Notes: generated from the letters alone by a model not told the origin. 64,000 nucleotides of DNA from Mycolicibacterium sp. TY81 (GCF_018326285.1 NZ_AP023362.1:5890001-5954000); one strand, 5' to 3'; shown: positions 1-9,049, counted from the stretch's first letter. Program-made: numbers and translations.

Positions 1-396
1 CTGCTTACCGTCGGGCCCGGTGTACGTGCCGGTTGCGGGGTCATACTGGGCGACCGCGATGGGTGGCGGTGCGGGGGGACCGGCTGGTGGCGGCGTCCCC
101 GGCGGCTGCTGGGGTACCGACTGGCCGGACAGCGTGGCATTCGGGTCGCCCTTCCAGTTGTAGCCGTCGTTGAGAGGCACATAGTCCTCGTCGCTCTCGC
201 ACAACTTGACGGTGGGTGCACGCTTGCCTGGGCGTGTGATGCATGGGGCGTTACGCGCACCGCGCACGTCCAACGCCGAGTCTTGCGGCACCCGGCAGTA
301 CATGTCGCCCGCCGGCCGTTCGGGATAGTCCACTTCGCTGGGCGAGCGTACCTGTTGAGCGGGGAGGAAACCGGTGGTGCACGGCGGAGGGAGGTT
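1..396 (-). pseudogene. mceF: mceF, 3' portion (cut by IS3 element, runs off the window)
   Basis: Read on the minus strand from the IS edge, this frame has no stop and gives the typical MceF tail: a CTTGFLPAQQ segment, a YPERPAGDMYCRVP segment and then a proline-rich C-terminus. It continues past the left edge of the window. It is the downstream half of the gene whose first 326 codons lie on the other side of the IS3 element. Removing the element and one copy of the 3-bp duplication rejoins the two halves in frame (FNLNAN then LPPPCTTG). MceF belongs to the lipid-import Mce complex in the cell envelope. With no start of its own this part is not expected to be translated. Confidence 0.88.
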
Positions 397-450
397 TGAA
401 TCGCCCCGTGTTTGATGCACACCTTCTTTCGAGGGAAGGTAGTTCGCATC

Positions 451-762
451 ATGCCGAAGAAGTACGACGACGATTTCAAGACCCGGGCGGTGCGGTTGGT
501 CACCGACCATGCCGAGGAGTACGACACCCGGACGGCCTGCGTGGCTGCGGTCGCCAAGCGACTGGGTATCGCGCCGGAGACGCTGCGCCGGTGGATCACT
601 CAAATTGAGGTTGATGCCGGGGTCCGCGACGGGGTGCCCTCCGAGATCGCACGGGAGAACCGGGAACTCAAACGCAAGAACCGCGAGCTCGAGGAAACCA
701 TCGAAATCCTCAAAGCCGCAACAACTTTCTTCGCGCGGGAGAGCGACCCGCGACACCGTTGA
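451..762 (+). CDS. IS3-family transposase OrfA
   Basis: A 103-residue protein with an N-terminal helix-turn-helix (KRLGIAPETLRRWI, about residues 45-58) and a C-terminal leucine-zipper-like coiled coil rich in E, N, R and L (about residues 70-92). This is the plan of IS3 OrfA, which binds the element ends. I chose the ATG at 451 because homology-like sequence (MPKKYDDDFKTRAV) begins there. The frame could be extended to 412, but that would start inside the end repeat. Its last bases overlap orfB in the -1 frame, the arrangement used for a programmed frameshift that makes the OrfAB transposase. Confidence 0.9.
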   Translation: MPKKYDDDFKTRAVRLVTDHAEEYDTRTACVAAVAKRLGIAPETLRRWITQIEVDAGVRDGVPSEIARENRELKRKNRELEETIEILKAATTFFARESDPRHR

Positions 763-1721
763 TCTGTGCGTTCATCGCCGAGCATCGTGCTCGGTTCGGG
801 GTCGCTCCGATCTGCCGCGTGCTCACCGAGCACGGCGTCACGATCGCCCCGAGAACGTTCTACGCCTGGTTGTCGAGACCCCCATCAGCGCGGGCGCTGT
901 GGGATACGGTCATCACCGAGGTGCTGGCCGGCCATTACGAGCCCGACGAGCACGGCCGCCGCACACCCGAGTCGCTGTACGGGGCCACCAAGATGTGGGC
1001 TCACCTGCAGCGTCAGGGCATCATGGTGGCCCGTTGCACCGTGGAGCGCCTCATGCGTGCCAACGGCTGGCGCGGGGTCACCCGCCGCAAGAAGGTCCGC
1101 ACTACGATCGCCGATCCAGCCGCAGCGCGTGCCGCCGATCTGGTCAAGCGTCAATTCCGGGTGCCTGCACCCAACATGCTGCTCGTCGCGGACTTCACCT
1201 ACGTCCGGCTGGCCAGCGGGGTGTTCGTCTACACCGCGTTCGCGATCGACGCCTACGCTGGTCGCATCGTGGGCTGGACCTGCTCGGCGGGCAAGAGTGA
1301 TGCGTTCGTGCGCCGGGCGATCCGCCACGCCGCGCAACTCCGCATCGGGGAAGGTAACCCACTGTCGGGCAACACTATTCACCACAGCGATGCCGGCTCG
1401 CAGTACACGTCTGTACGCCTTGGGGAAACCCTGACCTTGTCGGGGCTGGTGCCCTCGATCGGCTCGGTGGGCGACGCCTTCGACAACGCCCTGGCCGAGA
1501 CGACGATCGGGTTGTACAAGAACGAAGCCGTCCGCGACGACTCACCATTTCGACGCGGCCCGCTGCACCGGCTGACCGACGTCGAATTGCTCACCGCCGA
1601 CTGGGTCGGCTGGTACAACACCGACCGCCTCATACACCGCCTGGGTCGCATCCCACCAATCGAATACGAAGCCAACCACTACGCTGCAATCACAGCCCCA
1701 TCCGCGGCTGCACACCAGTAA
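759..1721 (+). CDS. IS3-family transposase OrfB (DDE integrase core)
   Basis: A 320-residue integrase-core protein. The DDE triad is visible: D145 in LLVADFTYV, D211 in IHHSDAGSQYTS and E247 in DNALAETTIG. An HTH_21-type N-terminal region precedes the core. The frame opens with a TTG that overlaps the orfA stop by 4 bp, so it is probably made mainly as an OrfAB fusion through -1 frameshifting. No internal stop or indel is seen, and the length fits the family. Confidence 0.93.
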   Translation: MICAFIAEHRARFGVAPICRVLTEHGVTIAPRTFYAWLSRPPSARALWDTVITEVLAGHYEPDEHGRRTPESLYGATKMWAHLQRQGIMVARCTVERLMRANGWRGVTRRKKVRTTIADPAAARAADLVKRQFRVPAPNMLLVADFTYVRLASGVFVYTAFAIDAYAGRIVGWTCSAGKSDAFVRRAIRHAAQLRIGEGNPLSGNTIHHSDAGSQYTSVRLGETLTLSGLVPSIGSVGDAFDNALAETTIGLYKNEAVRDDSPFRRGPLHRLTDVELLTADWVGWYNTDRLIHRLGRIPPIEYEANHYAAITAPSAAAHQ

Positions 1722-1748
1722 CCACGTGTGCATCGAACCCGGGGCGAT

Positions 1749-2729
1749 TCAGTTGGCGTTGAGGTTGAACGACAGGAACAGTCCCTTGTAGTCCTGCTTG
1801 GTATCGCGGTTGGCGAGTTGGGCCGCCTGGAGCATTTCGATGTCCTTGGGGAACAGGACAAGGATCTGTTCGAGACTGGGTTGGTAGGTGACTGCCACCT
1901 GTTCGAGGTTGACGAGGTTGGCCAGGACCACGGGCAGCGTGGGTTTGAGCCGGTCAATCAGCTGGCGTGCTTCGGTTGTTGCGGCAGGCCCTCTGTCCAG
2001 CACGCCTTTCAGCGCGGGATCCTGTTCTTGCAGTTGGCGGGTGACCTCAGCGACGTTGGCCGCCCAGGCCCGGATCGAGTCCGAGGAGTTGATCTGACTG
2101 TCCAGCACGGGCTTGGATTGATCGATCACGGTGGTCAGCGAGTCGAGGTTTGCGCGCGCATCGGCGGCAAGGGTAGTTGCCCCCTTGACGATGCGCGCCA
2201 GTTCTGGCCCTAATCCTCCTATCGCCGTGTAGGACTCGTCGATCACAGTCTTGAGATCGCCGTGGGGGATGGCTTGCAGTCCGGCGTTGGTCTGAGCCAG
2301 CAGGGTGTTGATATCGGGGGGCAGCGTTGCGTGGTCGGCAGGTATGACGTCACCGTCCTTGAGCTTGGGGCCGTCGCCGGAGCGGGGGACGAGCTCGATG
2401 AACAACTCGCCGACAGCTGTCTGACTGTGCACATTGGCGTCGACGTTGGCGGGAATCTTGGTGTCAGACTTCAATGACAGCACCGCGTCGACTCCGCCGC
2501 CGTTGAGCCGAACGTCCTCAACGCGGCCGACTTCAACCCCGCGGTAGGTGACGTTGCCGTCTTTGTACAGCCCCCCAGACGATGGCAGGTTCACCGTCAC
2601 CTGGTAGTGGCCGATTCCGAACAGCGCCTTGGGCAGGTCGAGGTATCCGATGGCCATCGTGCCTCCGGCGACGACTGCGACGACGGAGAAGACCGACAGT
2701 TGGCGTCTGACCAGCTTGCTGAGATACAC
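1749..2729 (-). pseudogene. mceF: mceF, 5' portion (N-terminal 326 residues)
   Basis: The frame starts with an ATG 2 bp after the mceE stop, so it belonged to the mce operon. It has an N-terminal membrane anchor (about residues 11-30), a Mce/MlaD domain (about 38-115, with YRGVEVGRVEDVRL) and then the long helical part typical of MceF. After FNLNAN it runs into TGA, the first codon of the IS3 end. The protein would lack its CTTGFLP tail and proline-rich end. It is the gene 5' half; the 3' half lies at the window start. A truncated product could still be exported, but normal function is doubtful. Confidence 0.92.
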
Positions 2730-2731
2730 GG

Positions 2732-3895
2732 TTACGGTCCCTGGTTGTAGCGGTAGGGCGCCAGTAGGGGGTTACCGGCGCCGTTGGGCGGCGCACTGTT
2801 GGTGCACGGACTGGGCAGCTGGCCAATGGTTCGGCCCCACTGCATCTCCAGCCATGTCAGATCGCATTCCCATCTGGTTCCGGTGAAGATGGAGCTGTCG
2901 ATCCGGCTCAGCGTCAGGTCGACGACCAGACTCACGTTGGCGTAGTCGCCGCGGAACCACTTGGTCAAGGTGGATTTCGGGAACGGGAACGTGGGTATCA
3001 GGTCCAACGCATGTGTCAGCGCCGGGCCGGCGTTGGCCAGTGATTCCAGCACCGGCCCAAGGTCTTTGAGTTCCTGGACCAACGGTGCTTTGGTCTTGTT
3101 GACCGAATCGGCAGCCAGCGCGCTGAATTTGCCCAACTGGTCGACCGCGTCGATGAGATTCTCCCGTTCTCGATTGACCACCGCCAGGGCGTCGGGGATT
3201 GTGTCAAGGCCCTTGTCGAGAACCGGCTTCTGCTCGGCGAATTGGCCCAGCAGGCGGTTGAGACTGTCGCTGGCCGCGATGATGTCGCCGGTTTGATCGT
3301 TGACCCGGGTGACGAATGTGTTCAACTGATCCATCAGGCTGCGGAGGTCTCCCTCCCGCCCGGATAACGCGGTGCTCAGCGCGGTGGTGATGTCCTGTAC
3401 CTTGGCGATACCTCCGCCATTGAGCAGCAACGAGGCGGTCGCCAGTGTCTGCTCGGTCGATGGGTAGGCCTTTCCCGATGACAGCGGTATCAGCGAGCCC
3501 TGATGAAGCCTGCCCTCAGGCGCTTCGTCGGTCGGCGGCGCCAGCTCGATGTGCAGCGATCCCAGCAATGCCGTCTGGCCCAGTGTCACTGTCGAATTGG
3601 CGGGTAGCGTGACATCGCCGTTGAGCTTCATGGTCACCAGCGCGTGCCAATCCTGGCGCTCGATTTTGGTGACTGTGCCCACCGTGACGTCACCGACGCG
3701 CACGCGTGAATTGGGCTGGATGTTGTTCACATCAGGCATCTGCGCCTGGATGGTGTAAGCCCCGGGCCCACCGCCTTCGGTTCCGGGGAGTGGCAGGGAA
3801 TTCAGCCCTCGCCACCCACAGCCTGCGACCGCGGTGGCCGCCAGGATGCACGTCAGGACAGCGGCCGGTATCCGTCGCCAGCTGCGCATCGTCAT
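2732..3895 (-). CDS. mceE: Mce-family lipoprotein MceE
   Basis: A 387-residue Mce protein with a lipoprotein signal peptide: basic start MTMRSWRR, hydrophobic stretch, and lipobox AVAGC with the acylated cysteine at residue 26. The Mce/MlaD domain follows (about 45-125), then long helical segments. A lipoprotein in fifth position is the mark of MceE. I chose the ATG at 3895, which overlaps the mceD stop as ATGA; a second ATG two codons later is also possible. It lies between mceD and mceF with almost no spacing, so the genes are one transcription unit. No internal break is seen. Confidence 0.93.
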   Translation of the reverse strand: MTMRSWRRIPAAVLTCILAATAVAGCGWRGLNSLPLPGTEGGGPGAYTIQAQMPDVNNIQPNSRVRVGDVTVGTVTKIERQDWHALVTMKLNGDVTLPANSTVTLGQTALLGSLHIELAPPTDEAPEGRLHQGSLIPLSSGKAYPSTEQTLATASLLLNGGGIAKVQDITTALSTALSGREGDLRSLMDQLNTFVTRVNDQTGDIIAASDSLNRLLGQFAEQKPVLDKGLDTIPDALAVVNRERENLIDAVDQLGKFSALAADSVNKTKAPLVQELKDLGPVLESLANAGPALTHALDLIPTFPFPKSTLTKWFRGDYANVSLVVDLTLSRIDSSIFTGTRWECDLTWLEMQWGRTIGQLPSPCTNSAPPNGAGNPLLAPYRYNQGP

Positions 3896-5235
3896 GACCC
3901 CGTCCCCGCAGGCAGCATCATTCCCGCCAGCCCGGCTGCCGGGTCGGTGGTCTGCGGCGCCGGCCCGCCGACTATGGCCGCCGCATCTGTGGGTGCTGCC
4001 TGTTCGGCGGCCAACGGGGGGCCGGGTGGGGCGGGCGGCGCAGCTGGAGCCGGTTGCGGCGGAACGTAATCCGGGCGCATCCAGTCCTCGCTGTAGGAGA
4101 TCTCGTTCGGGCGTGCCGTGGCGCCGACGAACGGGTTGAAGCCAAGCGGCGGGAAGTTGTACTGGCGGTTTTTCACGATCGGCGCCAGGTACTGCACGCA
4201 CAGCTTCGCCGACTGTTCGGCACCCAGGCGTGATGCCGCCTGAATGGCGCCGCACAGGAAATTGATGGGGTCGGCGAAGTTGTTGACCGCGGCGATGCCG
4301 GTGAGGCTGCCTTGTGCGGGCTGATAGAGGTTGGCGGCGTTGGCCGCCGTCGTCGGCAGGATATGCAGGAGCTGTTTGATGTCGTCCAGGCTCTCGTTCA
4401 GAGCAGTCGAAACCGATGCGAGTTTGTCGGAGGTGGTGCCCAGCGCTTCGCGGTTGTCTGCAACGAAACTGCTGACCTTGCCGACCACATCATTGAGGTC
4501 TTTGACGGCGCCGGCGACCTCGCCGGGCTCGTCCGCGAGCAGTCCGGTGACCGAAGCGAGGTTTCCGTTGAGGGTCTCGAGCAGTCCGGCGCTGTCCTTC
4601 AGCGCGGTCACCAGCGTTGCGATGTTCTTGACGCTGGTGAAGATGTCGCCGCTGTGATCGCCGAGCGCCGAAAGTGCCTGGGACAGTTTGATGACCGCGT
4701 CCCGGATCGCTGGGCCCTGACCGCGGAGATTGTCCGCGGCGGTGTGAACCAACGCTCCCAAGGTGCTGCTGCCGCCAGGCTCGGTGGGCTGCAACGCCTG
4801 GGTGAGGCGTTCAAGCTGAACGCGGACGTCGTCCCATTCCACCGGAACCGCGGTGCGCTCCTGGGGGATGACCGCGTCGTTCTGCAGGGTGGCGCCGCCG
4901 GTGTAGGGCGGGGTGAGTTGGACGGCACGTGCGGTCACCAACGTCGGCGATACGATCACGGCCTTGGCGTCGGCGGGAACCGCGTACTCGCTGTCCAGCC
5001 AGAAGCTGATTTTCACCCGGGTGGGTTCTGGCTCGATCTTGTCGATCTTGCCGACGTTGACACCACGGATGCGGACATCGTCACCGGGGAAGATGCCGTT
5101 GCTGTTGTCGAAATAGGCAACGACATGCGTGCGATTCGAAGCTCGAATGAATTGCACGACAACGTATCCCCCGACCACGACGAGGACGACCAGCGCCGCC
5201 GTCAGCGCTGCCTTGACTCTGCGGTTATTGATCAT
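3892..5235 (-). CDS. mceD: Mce-family protein MceD
   Basis: A 447-residue protein with one N-terminal transmembrane helix (about residues 10-31), the Mce/MlaD domain (about 38-115, including DDVRIRGVNVGKIDKIEPE), an extended helical region and a proline/alanine-rich C-terminus, the usual MceD plan. The ATG at 5235 is chosen because the membrane anchor begins there; it overlaps the end of mceC by 11 bp. The frame is open up to 5433, but that extension is out-of-frame mceC sequence. It appears intact, though its operon promoter and mceA, mceB and most of mceC are missing here, so expression is uncertain. Confidence 0.93.
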   Translation of the reverse strand: MINNRRVKAALTAALVVLVVVGGYVVVQFIRASNRTHVVAYFDNSNGIFPGDDVRIRGVNVGKIDKIEPEPTRVKISFWLDSEYAVPADAKAVIVSPTLVTARAVQLTPPYTGGATLQNDAVIPQERTAVPVEWDDVRVQLERLTQALQPTEPGGSSTLGALVHTAADNLRGQGPAIRDAVIKLSQALSALGDHSGDIFTSVKNIATLVTALKDSAGLLETLNGNLASVTGLLADEPGEVAGAVKDLNDVVGKVSSFVADNREALGTTSDKLASVSTALNESLDDIKQLLHILPTTAANAANLYQPAQGSLTGIAAVNNFADPINFLCGAIQAASRLGAEQSAKLCVQYLAPIVKNRQYNFPPLGFNPFVGATARPNEISYSEDWMRPDYVPPQPAPAAPPAPPGPPLAAEQAAPTDAAAIVGGPAPQTTDPAAGLAGMMLPAGTGS

Positions 5236-5865
5236 TGCCCGCCTCACTGGAGGCCGTCGGTTCGCCGGGTGCGGGTACGAACACCGGGCTTGGCGTCGGC
5301 GGCGTTGATGCGTTGGGATCGGGTACCTGCTTCGCCGGTGGACCGGGAGGTGGACCGCCAGGCGCAGGCGCGGGTGACGGCTCCCGGTAGGGATAGCAGC
5401 CGGGACCAGGTAGCGCAATTGCGGGCGGACCACATGCCTGGTCGCCGGGGTTTCCGGTGATCGCGTCGGGCAGCGTCATCCGCGGTTCGCCAGCCTGCCC
5501 GGTGCGCGGGTAGGGCGCCGGAAGAGCCGGGGTTCCCGGCTGACCCGTCTGCGGGTCGGTGCGTTGCGACGGCAGCAGGACGTTGGGGTCCAACCCGAGG
5601 TCGGAGAATGCGGAGTCGACAAATGGCTGAATGAATTGGCCTGGAATGAGATTGGCGATGTAGGCCTTGAAGAAGGGCCCCCCGGACAACACCTCGCCGA
5701 AACTCATCGCATAGGAGTTCAGTCCCTTGATCGACTGCTGGATCTCAGCTTTTCGGTTGTCCAGCGTCGCCAGTACGCCGTTGAGTTTGTCCAACGCGGG
5801 TTTGAGGGTCGCCCCCTCTCCCACCACATCCTCAGCACAAGTGACGAGAAACCCCTCCACCGTCA
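5225..5865 (-). pseudogene. mceC: mceC, C-terminal fragment
   Basis: From about EGFLVTCAEDVVGEG to the stop, this is the C-terminal half of an MceC protein: a helical segment (KAEIQQSIKGLNSYAMSFGE), the GGPFFKAYIANLIPGQ region and a long proline-rich tail. Upstream of about 5865 the homology-like sequence ends and the DNA is instead part of an antigen 85 gene on the other strand. The N-terminal anchor and Mce domain are therefore lost by a deletion or rearrangement. Its stop overlaps the mceD start. The exact junction can only be placed within about 30 bp. Confidence 0.85.
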
Positions 5866-5876
5866 TCACCTGACGA

Positions 5877-6203
5877 GACGTCCAACACCAGGCCATGTGG
5901 GGGGCCGCGCAGTTAGGTCGTTGGAAGTGGCATGACCCTGACGTGCACGTACCGCTGCTTGTCGACAATGACACCCGGTTGTGGGTCTACAGCCCATCCA
6001 CTCTGACATGCAGTGATCCGGCGGCGATGATCGGCCATTGCGATCAGGCGCAGGGCTCGAATCGATCCTTTTATAACCACTACCGCAGCGCAGGCGGACG
6101 CAACGGGCACTTTGACATTGCCCAGGGTGGGCAACACGACTGGAACAGCTGGGCTCCCCAGCTGGCAGCCATGGCCCCCGACATGACCGCTACCATCCGA
6201 TGA
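5877..6203 (+). pseudogene. Antigen 85 / mycolyltransferase C-terminal fragment
   Basis: The frame gives AMWG, then HDPDVHVPLLVDNDTRLWVY, SFYNHYRSAGGRNGHFDI and HDWNSWAPQLAAM. This is the C-terminal third of the secreted Fbp/Ag85 trehalose mycolyltransferase family, including the region with the catalytic histidine (HDW, matching HSW). The N-terminal part with the signal peptide and nucleophile serine is missing; an in-frame stop lies just upstream at 5871. The fragment abuts the mceC remnant head to head, marking a rearrangement breakpoint. Its stop overlaps the next start as ATGA. Confidence 0.82.
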
Positions 6204-6559
6204 CCATCGATCGCAACCGGGCGGCCCAAGTACTCCGGCGCGGACGAACTCCGGCCGCCACTACCGCAGGTGCGCTCGCCACGATTCTCACATGCGCGGC
6301 GCCGTCTACGGCACGCGCCGACACCGATAATCCGTGTTCGTTGGCGGCGACGTTCTTGTGCCAGTTCATACCAATCGTTCCGGAACTGGAGGACGACGTG
6401 GATCTGACTCAGGAAGAGCCACATATGCCGGTGGTCGTCCCCGGATCGGCGACACCATCGGCATCGCCGATGTGGCTCACGGGTGAGCACACAAGGCAAC
6501 TGGTGGTAAGGCGGTTGAGGATAGGCGCCATGCACGAAGGGATGTCCGGTGGGTATTGA
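6200..6559 (+). CDS. Small secreted protein downstream of the Ag85 remnant
   Basis: A 119-residue frame with an Arg-rich start, a hydrophobic segment and an ARAD-type signal peptidase site near residue 40, followed by DNPCSLAATFLCQFIPIVPEL, which has two cysteines. This looks like a conserved mycobacterial exported protein of unknown role. It is translationally coupled (ATGA) to the Ag85 fragment. The last 30 residues (from about WLTGEHTRQ) look unlike a natural tail and run into the mceG remnant, so the C-terminus may be frameshifted or replaced. With the upstream gene broken, expression is doubtful. Confidence 0.5.
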   Translation: MTIDRNRAAQVLRRGRTPAATTAGALATILTCAAPSTARADTDNPCSLAATFLCQFIPIVPELEDDVDLTQEEPHMPVVVPGSATPSASPMWLTGEHTRQLVVRRLRIGAMHEGMSGGY

Positions 6560-6914
6560 TGTTTCGGTTGAGGGGTTGACGAAGTCGTTTGGGGCCCAGC
6601 GAATTTGGGAAGACGTCACGATGGAGATCCCCGCCGGTGAGGTCAGCGTCCTGCTGGGCTCGGGTACCGGTAAATCGGTGTACTTGAAGTCTTTGATCGG
6701 TCTGCTGCGCCCCGAGCGCGGCAAGATCATCGTCGACGGCACCAACATCATCGAGTGCTCGGCCAAGGAGCTCTACGACATCCGCACACTGTTCGGCGTC
6801 ATGTTCCAGGACGGCGCGCTGTTCGGTTCGATGAGCCTGTATGACAACACCGCGTTCCCGTTGCGTGAGCACACCAAGAAGAAGGAAAGCGAGCTCCGCA
6901 ACATCGTCATGGAG
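6549..6914 (+). pseudogene. mceG: MceG/Mkl-type ABC ATPase, N-terminal fragment with damaged Walker A
   Basis: About 120 residues match the start of the ATPase that powers Mce lipid importers: GLTKSFGAQRIWEDV, SLIGLLRPERGKIIVDG and the Q-loop region GVMFQDGALFGSM. After IVME the frame leaves the family, so the signature motif, Walker B and C-terminal domain are gone. The Walker A reads LLGSGTGKS; the family form has one more residue between the first glycine and GTGKS, so a codon-sized deletion has also shortened the P-loop. Both defects would abolish ATPase activity. Confidence 0.85.
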
Positions 6915-6918
6915 GAGC

Positions 6919-7002
6919 ATGAACCACCAGGATCCTTCCCAACCCGGGGAACTCGATGTCGATCAGATATCTCGAGCCATGGACGCTCGACTTAATGCGT
7001 GA
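6919..7002 (+). CDS. Very short frame after the mceG remnant (doubtful gene)
   Basis: A 27-codon frame (MNHQDPSQPGELDVDQ...) begins 4 bp after a good ribosome-binding match (GGAGGA) and ends at TGA. It could be the surviving start of a longer gene: the same frame continues after the stop with plausible protein-like sequence to about 7160. I do not recognise it. Its main value is to mark the edge of the rearranged mce/Ag85 debris before the SDR gene. Confidence 0.2.
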   Translation: MNHQDPSQPGELDVDQISRAMDARLNA

Positions 7003-7178
7003 TCCGTCGACGGTGCGGAATGGAGGAACCGATGGTCGGTTAGGCATGTGCCGACCCCTGGCGAGAACGTTGCGGTCACTGAATCATTCATCACCTCGTC
7101 GACCGCGCGGGTCGCGACCATGGGGTCAGCGCTTGGTCTGTTGTTGGACTTGCACTTTCGAAAGTATGGGAAAGTATT

Positions 7179-7931
7179 ATGCCGAAATTCTCCGAGAAGA
7201 CTGTGATCATCACGGGTGGCGCCGCGGGCATCGGTCTCGCCGCTGCTAAACTATACGCCGCCCAGGGGGCCAACGTTCTTATCACCGGCCGCCGACAGGA
7301 CAGACTCGACGACATCGCACGCGATGACCGAGCCATCGTGGGGCTCGTCGCCGATGCTGGCGATGCTGACGACGTTTATCGGACCATCGATTTCGCGATG
7401 GCGCGGTGGGGGCGCCTAGACGTCATCGTGAACAACGCCGGAGCGGGCGTCCTCGCCGCGCTCGCCGACGTTTCGATCGAAGCAATATTCAACACATTCC
7501 GAATCAACGTGATCGGCCCTACTCTCATGGCTAAGGCGGCCCTTCCGCATCTGGCCCGATCACACGGCAGCATCATCAATGTGTCCAGTACATACGGGTC
7601 GAAACCTGCTGCTGGCTTGTCTCACTATGCGGCAAGTAAAGCCGCGGTCGAGCATCTCACGCGCTGCTGGGCGCTTGAACTGGCCTCCACAGGCATCCGG
7701 GTGAATGCGATCGCATCGGGGCCTGTCGAAACGGCATTTCTAAAGGAAAGGATGGGACTCAGCGAGGACGCGATAAAGGAAGTCAAAGCCCTGGAGACGG
7801 CAACCATTCCGCTGGGGCGGCGCGGCGTCCCCGACGACGTCGCAGCCTGGATCATCAAGCTGACCGATCCCGGTTCGGACTGGGTCACCGGTCAAGTTCT
7901 CGCCGTGGACGGCGGCCTCGCCGTCACATAG
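7179..7931 (+). CDS. SDR family NAD(P)-dependent oxidoreductase
   Basis: A 250-residue classical short-chain dehydrogenase. The cofactor motif TGGAAGIG is at residues 12-19, NNAG at 85-88, the catalytic serine in NVSS near 136, and YAASK with Y150 and K154. The C-terminus ends VDGGLAVT, as in FabG-like enzymes. GR after the second strand (about 37-39) suggests NADP(H) use. A GGGAAAG ribosome-binding sequence precedes the ATG. The substrate cannot be named. It stands alone between the mce debris and an IS21 scrap. Confidence 0.9.
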   Translation: MPKFSEKTVIITGGAAGIGLAAAKLYAAQGANVLITGRRQDRLDDIARDDRAIVGLVADAGDADDVYRTIDFAMARWGRLDVIVNNAGAGVLAALADVSIEAIFNTFRINVIGPTLMAKAALPHLARSHGSIINVSSTYGSKPAAGLSHYAASKAAVEHLTRCWALELASTGIRVNAIASGPVETAFLKERMGLSEDAIKEVKALETATIPLGRRGVPDDVAAWIIKLTDPGSDWVTGQVLAVDGGLAVT

Positions 7932-7964
7932 CTCCTCGTCACGGCTCCTTTTCGTACTCCACTA

Positions 7965-8115
7965 TTGATTAAACCTTTGCACCCGAGTCCTATGACCGCG
8001 GCCCTGGCACGGCGAGTCGGTCGCGCTCGCTTCGAACAGCACAACACCTTCGAAGACTTCGACTTCACCCTCAGCCCCAAGCTGCCCGCCGCGATGCTCG
8101 ATCTCCGCTGGGAGC
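7965..8115 (+). pseudogene. IS21-family IstB fragment
   Basis: A short stretch reading ALARRVGRARFEQHNTFEDF followed by FTLSPKLPAAM resembles the region just before the P-loop of IstB, the ATPase helper of IS21 transposases. The frame then passes into unrelated sequence antisense to the enoyl-CoA hydratase gene. No Walker A or end repeat remains. I read it as the remnant of a deleted IS21 element; the identification rests on about 45 residues. Confidence 0.5.
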
Positions 8116-8122
8116 TTACAGG

Positions 8123-8989
8123 TCACCGGGTTGGCAGTGTGCCCGGCGCGGCGCGGACGTCGTTGATGTAGTCGCCGAGTGTGAGCTCGAGTGGGCCGGG
8201 CTGTTGGAAGCCGTCTTTGAGTGCTTGGGCGATGATCGATGCGGCGGCGGGGCGCGCAAAGGCCCCGATGAGTGTGTCCATTTCGGAGAGCAGGGTCGCG
8301 TCGGCAGGTAGTGACGCGTTGTTCACGAACCGTTTGATGTCGGCGAGGGCGAGCAGGTCGAAGCGTGACACCCGATGTGCGAATGCGTCGACGAATGCGT
8401 CGAATTCGGCATCGGGGATGGCCCTGTTGACGTATCCGTAGCGCTCGGCCAGCTCACCGGTGAAATCGTGGCCGCCGAGGAGGATCTCCAGGGCCCGTCC
8501 GCGGCCGACTATCGTGGGTAGCCGGCTGGATGGACCACCGCCTGGGATGGCGGCGAAGCCGACTTCGAATTGTCCGAGGATCGCCCGTTCGCGGCTGGCG
8601 AAGCGGATGTCGGTGGCCAGCGCTAGCTCGCTGCCGGCGGCACGCGCTCGGCCGCGGATGGCGCTGATCGTCACGGCTGGCAATTTGCTGATCCGGATCA
8701 GCAGATTGGTCCAGTGATGAAACGGCGAGGGCGCGGTGGGCAGCGCCGTGAGTGGTGAGGGGTCGGCTGCGACGTCAACGTGGTTAAGGAAGAAGTCGGG
8801 GTTGGCGCTTTCGAACACGATGACGGCAACGTGGTGGTCTTGTTCGATTTCGGTGAGGAGTTGGTGAAGTTCGACGACCATCAGCGGGTCGACGAGGTTG
8901 ATGGGCGGGTTGTCGAACGTGACCCGCCACAGTGCAGGGGTGGTGCGTGTGACGCTGAAGCGTGGCGAAGTGTCGGCTTGGGTGCTCAT
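8123..8989 (-). CDS. Enoyl-CoA hydratase/isomerase family protein
   Basis: A 288-residue crotonase-fold protein. The oxyanion-hole segment AIRGRARAAGSELALATD lies near residues 111-128; it has AAG where most hydratases have GGG, which may alter activity. A Glu in GQFEVGF sits where the first catalytic Glu is expected, and RALEILLGG holds a second Glu. Crotonases act on acyl-CoA thioesters, for example by hydration in beta-oxidation; the exact reaction is not deducible. It is the downstream member of a minus-strand row of PPOX, peroxiredoxin and hydratase genes. Confidence 0.87.
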   Translation of the reverse strand: MSTQADTSPRFSVTRTTPALWRVTFDNPPINLVDPLMVVELHQLLTEIEQDHHVAVIVFESANPDFFLNHVDVAADPSPLTALPTAPSPFHHWTNLLIRISKLPAVTISAIRGRARAAGSELALATDIRFASRERAILGQFEVGFAAIPGGGPSSRLPTIVGRGRALEILLGGHDFTGELAERYGYVNRAIPDAEFDAFVDAFAHRVSRFDLLALADIKRFVNNASLPADATLLSEMDTLIGAFARPAAASIIAQALKDGFQQPGPLELTLGDYINDVRAAPGTLPTR

Positions 8990-9049
8990 CGCGTTTCCTT
9001 GGGGTTGTGGGTGAAGTCCTGCGCGCCCGGTGGGCGTTGTTGATGGCGA

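Larger units (their letters stand above)
397..1751 (+). mobile_element. IS3-family insertion sequence inside mceF, 3-bp target duplication
   Basis: The element is 1355 bp. Its ends are imperfect inverted repeats beginning TGAATCGCCCCG, followed by a GATGCACAC block on both sides. The host triplet GTT is present at 394-396 and again at 1752-1754, the short duplication usual for IS3 elements. It carries overlapping orfA and orfB in the same direction, with orfB in the -1 frame. The first codon of the end repeat as read by mceF is TGA, so the host gene stops exactly at the insertion. Both transposase frames look intact, so the element may still be active. Confidence 0.93.

Noticed and set aside
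4312..5460. A 382-codon open frame on the plus strand
   Set aside because: It is antisense to mceD, has no family motif, and mceD has domain and operon support.
7003..7178. Continuation of the short frame after the mceG remnant
   Set aside because: Protein-like in look but without start, motif or family; insufficient to call.
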